From: Bacillota bacterium
GTDB taxonomy: Bacteria; Bacillota; Clostridia; Oscillospirales; Butyricicoccaceae
Assembly (NCBI GenBank): GCA_030705725.1
Contig: JAUZPW010000089.1
Location: 1 to 6,333 of the forward strand
Length of the DNA: 6,333 bases
Reading direction: 5' to 3'
Within the stretch, counting starts at the first letter, position 1. Each line of letters starts with the position of its first letter. Below are positions 5,311-6,333 of the stretch, in pieces. The position numbers and the translations under genes are program-made. Below the pieces are notes generated by a model, which was not told where the DNA came from, made no database searches, and saw only the letters and a list, made by a program, of their open reading frames with translations.

Positions 5311-6333
5311 ATGAGAAATTATCTGAACAGTCGTGCTTCAGACTTAAAGCAGGGCGGAATCCGCGCGTTTTTTGACCGCGCGAAGTCGATTGAGAATCCT
5401 ATAAACCTCGGAATCGGCGAGCCGGATCTCAGCACCCCGAAGCCGATTATCGATGAAGCGTACAGCGCGATGCTTCAGGGCAAAACGCATTATACTCAGA
5501 ATGCGGGAGACGAATCTGTCCGCCGGAGCATTGCTTCGTATCTCAGGACCTTCAAGGCCGATTACGATCCGAACGGAGAGATCATTATTACTTGCGGCGG
5601 CATGGGCGCCGTTTCGATGGCCCTGCTTTGTACGGTATCCTCCGAAGACGAGGTTATTGTGCAGGATCCGCAGTGGCTGAATTACAAGTCACAGATTAAA
5701 TTCTGCGGCGGCACTCCGGTCTGTGTTCCTGTTTATGAAAAAAACAGGTTCTCTCTTCACGCTGCCGATATTGAAAAATGCATAACCGAAAAAACAAAGA
5801 TCCTTATGATAAACTCCCCGAACAACCCGACCGGTGCCGTGCTCAATAAGGAAGAACTTGAAGCAATAGCCAAGCTTGCCATTAAGCACGACCTCCTGGT
5901 TATATCGGATGAGGTTTACTGCGAGCTTCTTTTCGACGGCTTAAAGCACCAGACGATTGCCTCGACCCCGGGCATGAAGGAACGTACCATAATTATAAAC
6001 AGCATGTCCAAGACGTTTGCAATGACCGGCTGGAGACTTGGATTTGCCGCGGGGCCGAAGGATATTATAGCCAAAATGACTATACTTCAGGAAAATCTGT
6101 CGGCCTGCGCGCCTTCTCCGGCACAGTTCGCGGCCAAATTCGCGCTTGACACGATGTGCGGCGTCGATAAGATGCGCGACTTATATCAGAGACGCCGCGA
6201 TATTATTGTCGACGGGCTAAATAAGATACCCGGCGTTACCTGCATGCGCCCGTGCGGAAGCTTTTACGTATTCCCGAATATTTCATCGTTCGGCATGTCA
6301 TCCATGGACTTTGCGACAGGGCTTCTGCAGCAG
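5311..6333 (+). CDS. PLP-dependent class I/II aminotransferase (aspartate aminotransferase-like), 3'-partial
   Basis: This fold-type I aminotransferase runs off the right edge after 341 codons. Relatives are about 385-395 aa, so some 45-50 residues, including the C-terminal substrate-carboxylate Arg region, are missing. The N-terminus GGIRAFFDRA (15-24) followed by LGIGEPDLSTP (33-43) is typical of the Bacillota AspAT/PatA-like clade. Cofactor residues visible are GGMGA (96-100, phosphate loop), W122, N172 in SPNNPTG, D200 and Y203 in SDEVY, the Schiff-base K234 in SMSKTFAMTGWRLG, and R242 in the same signature. All expected catalytic positions are present. ATG 5311 starts 18 nt after the deaminase stop with only a weak AGG (5300-5302) upstream, suggesting co-transcription and modest translation. 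The amino donor and acceptor cannot be read from the motifs, and its place in purine metabolism is unclear. Confidence 0.9.
   Translation, partial: MRNYLNSRASDLKQGGIRAFFDRAKSIENPINLGIGEPDLSTPKPIIDEAYSAMLQGKTHYTQNAGDESVRRSIASYLRTFKADYDPNGEIIITCGGMGAVSMALLCTVSSEDEVIVQDPQWLNYKSQIKFCGGTPVCVPVYEKNRFSLHAADIEKCITEKTKILMINSPNNPTGAVLNKEELEAIAKLAIKHDLLVISDEVYCELLFDGLKHQTIASTPGMKERTIIINSMSKTFAMTGWRLGFAAGPKDIIAKMTILQENLSACAPSPAQFAAKFALDTMCGVDKMRDLYQRRRDIIVDGLNKIPGVTCMRPCGSFYVFPNISSFGMSSMDFATGLLQQ

Overview
The window looks like a purine salvage or catabolism locus from a Gram-positive bacterium, probably a Clostridia-type member of the Bacillota. The base composition is intermediate (about half G+C by eye). 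The binding protein has a lipoprotein signal peptide with a Ser/Thr/Gly linker, the ribosome binding sites are strong GGAGG types, and the proteins resemble Bacillota families. No ribosomal or other marker gene is present, so the lineage is an inference.

All genes are on the + strand and tightly packed. Positions 2-754 hold the C-terminal half of a two-domain ABC ATPase of the nucleoside/BMP uptake class (NupO/YufO-like), whose start lies outside the window. It carries an in-frame TGA at 92-94, exactly where a conserved glycine of the second Walker A-like loop is expected. Two BPD_transp_2 permeases follow (717-1790 and 1787-2701), overlapping their upstream neighbours by 38 and 4 nt. Next is a BMP-family (PnrA-like) substrate-binding lipoprotein (2747-3913). 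After an 80-nt gap containing a perfect 15-bp stem-loop comes a guanine deaminase-like amidohydrolase (3994-5292). Last is a PLP-dependent class I aminotransferase starting at 5311, which runs off the right edge after 341 codons.

Together the genes suggest that the lipoprotein and the permease/ATPase complex import a purine nucleoside or base, and that the deaminase converts guanine to xanthine plus ammonia. The role of the aminotransferase in this set is not evident from sequence. No nucleoside phosphorylase or hydrolase is visible, so either the transported ligand is a base or that step is encoded elsewhere.

I found no RNA gene, CRISPR array, insertion sequence or attachment site, and no evidence of a wholly new system. 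The items most worth checking are the in-frame TGA in the ATPase, the stem-loop between transporter and enzyme genes, a divergent active-site loop in the deaminase, and the deaminase-aminotransferase pairing.
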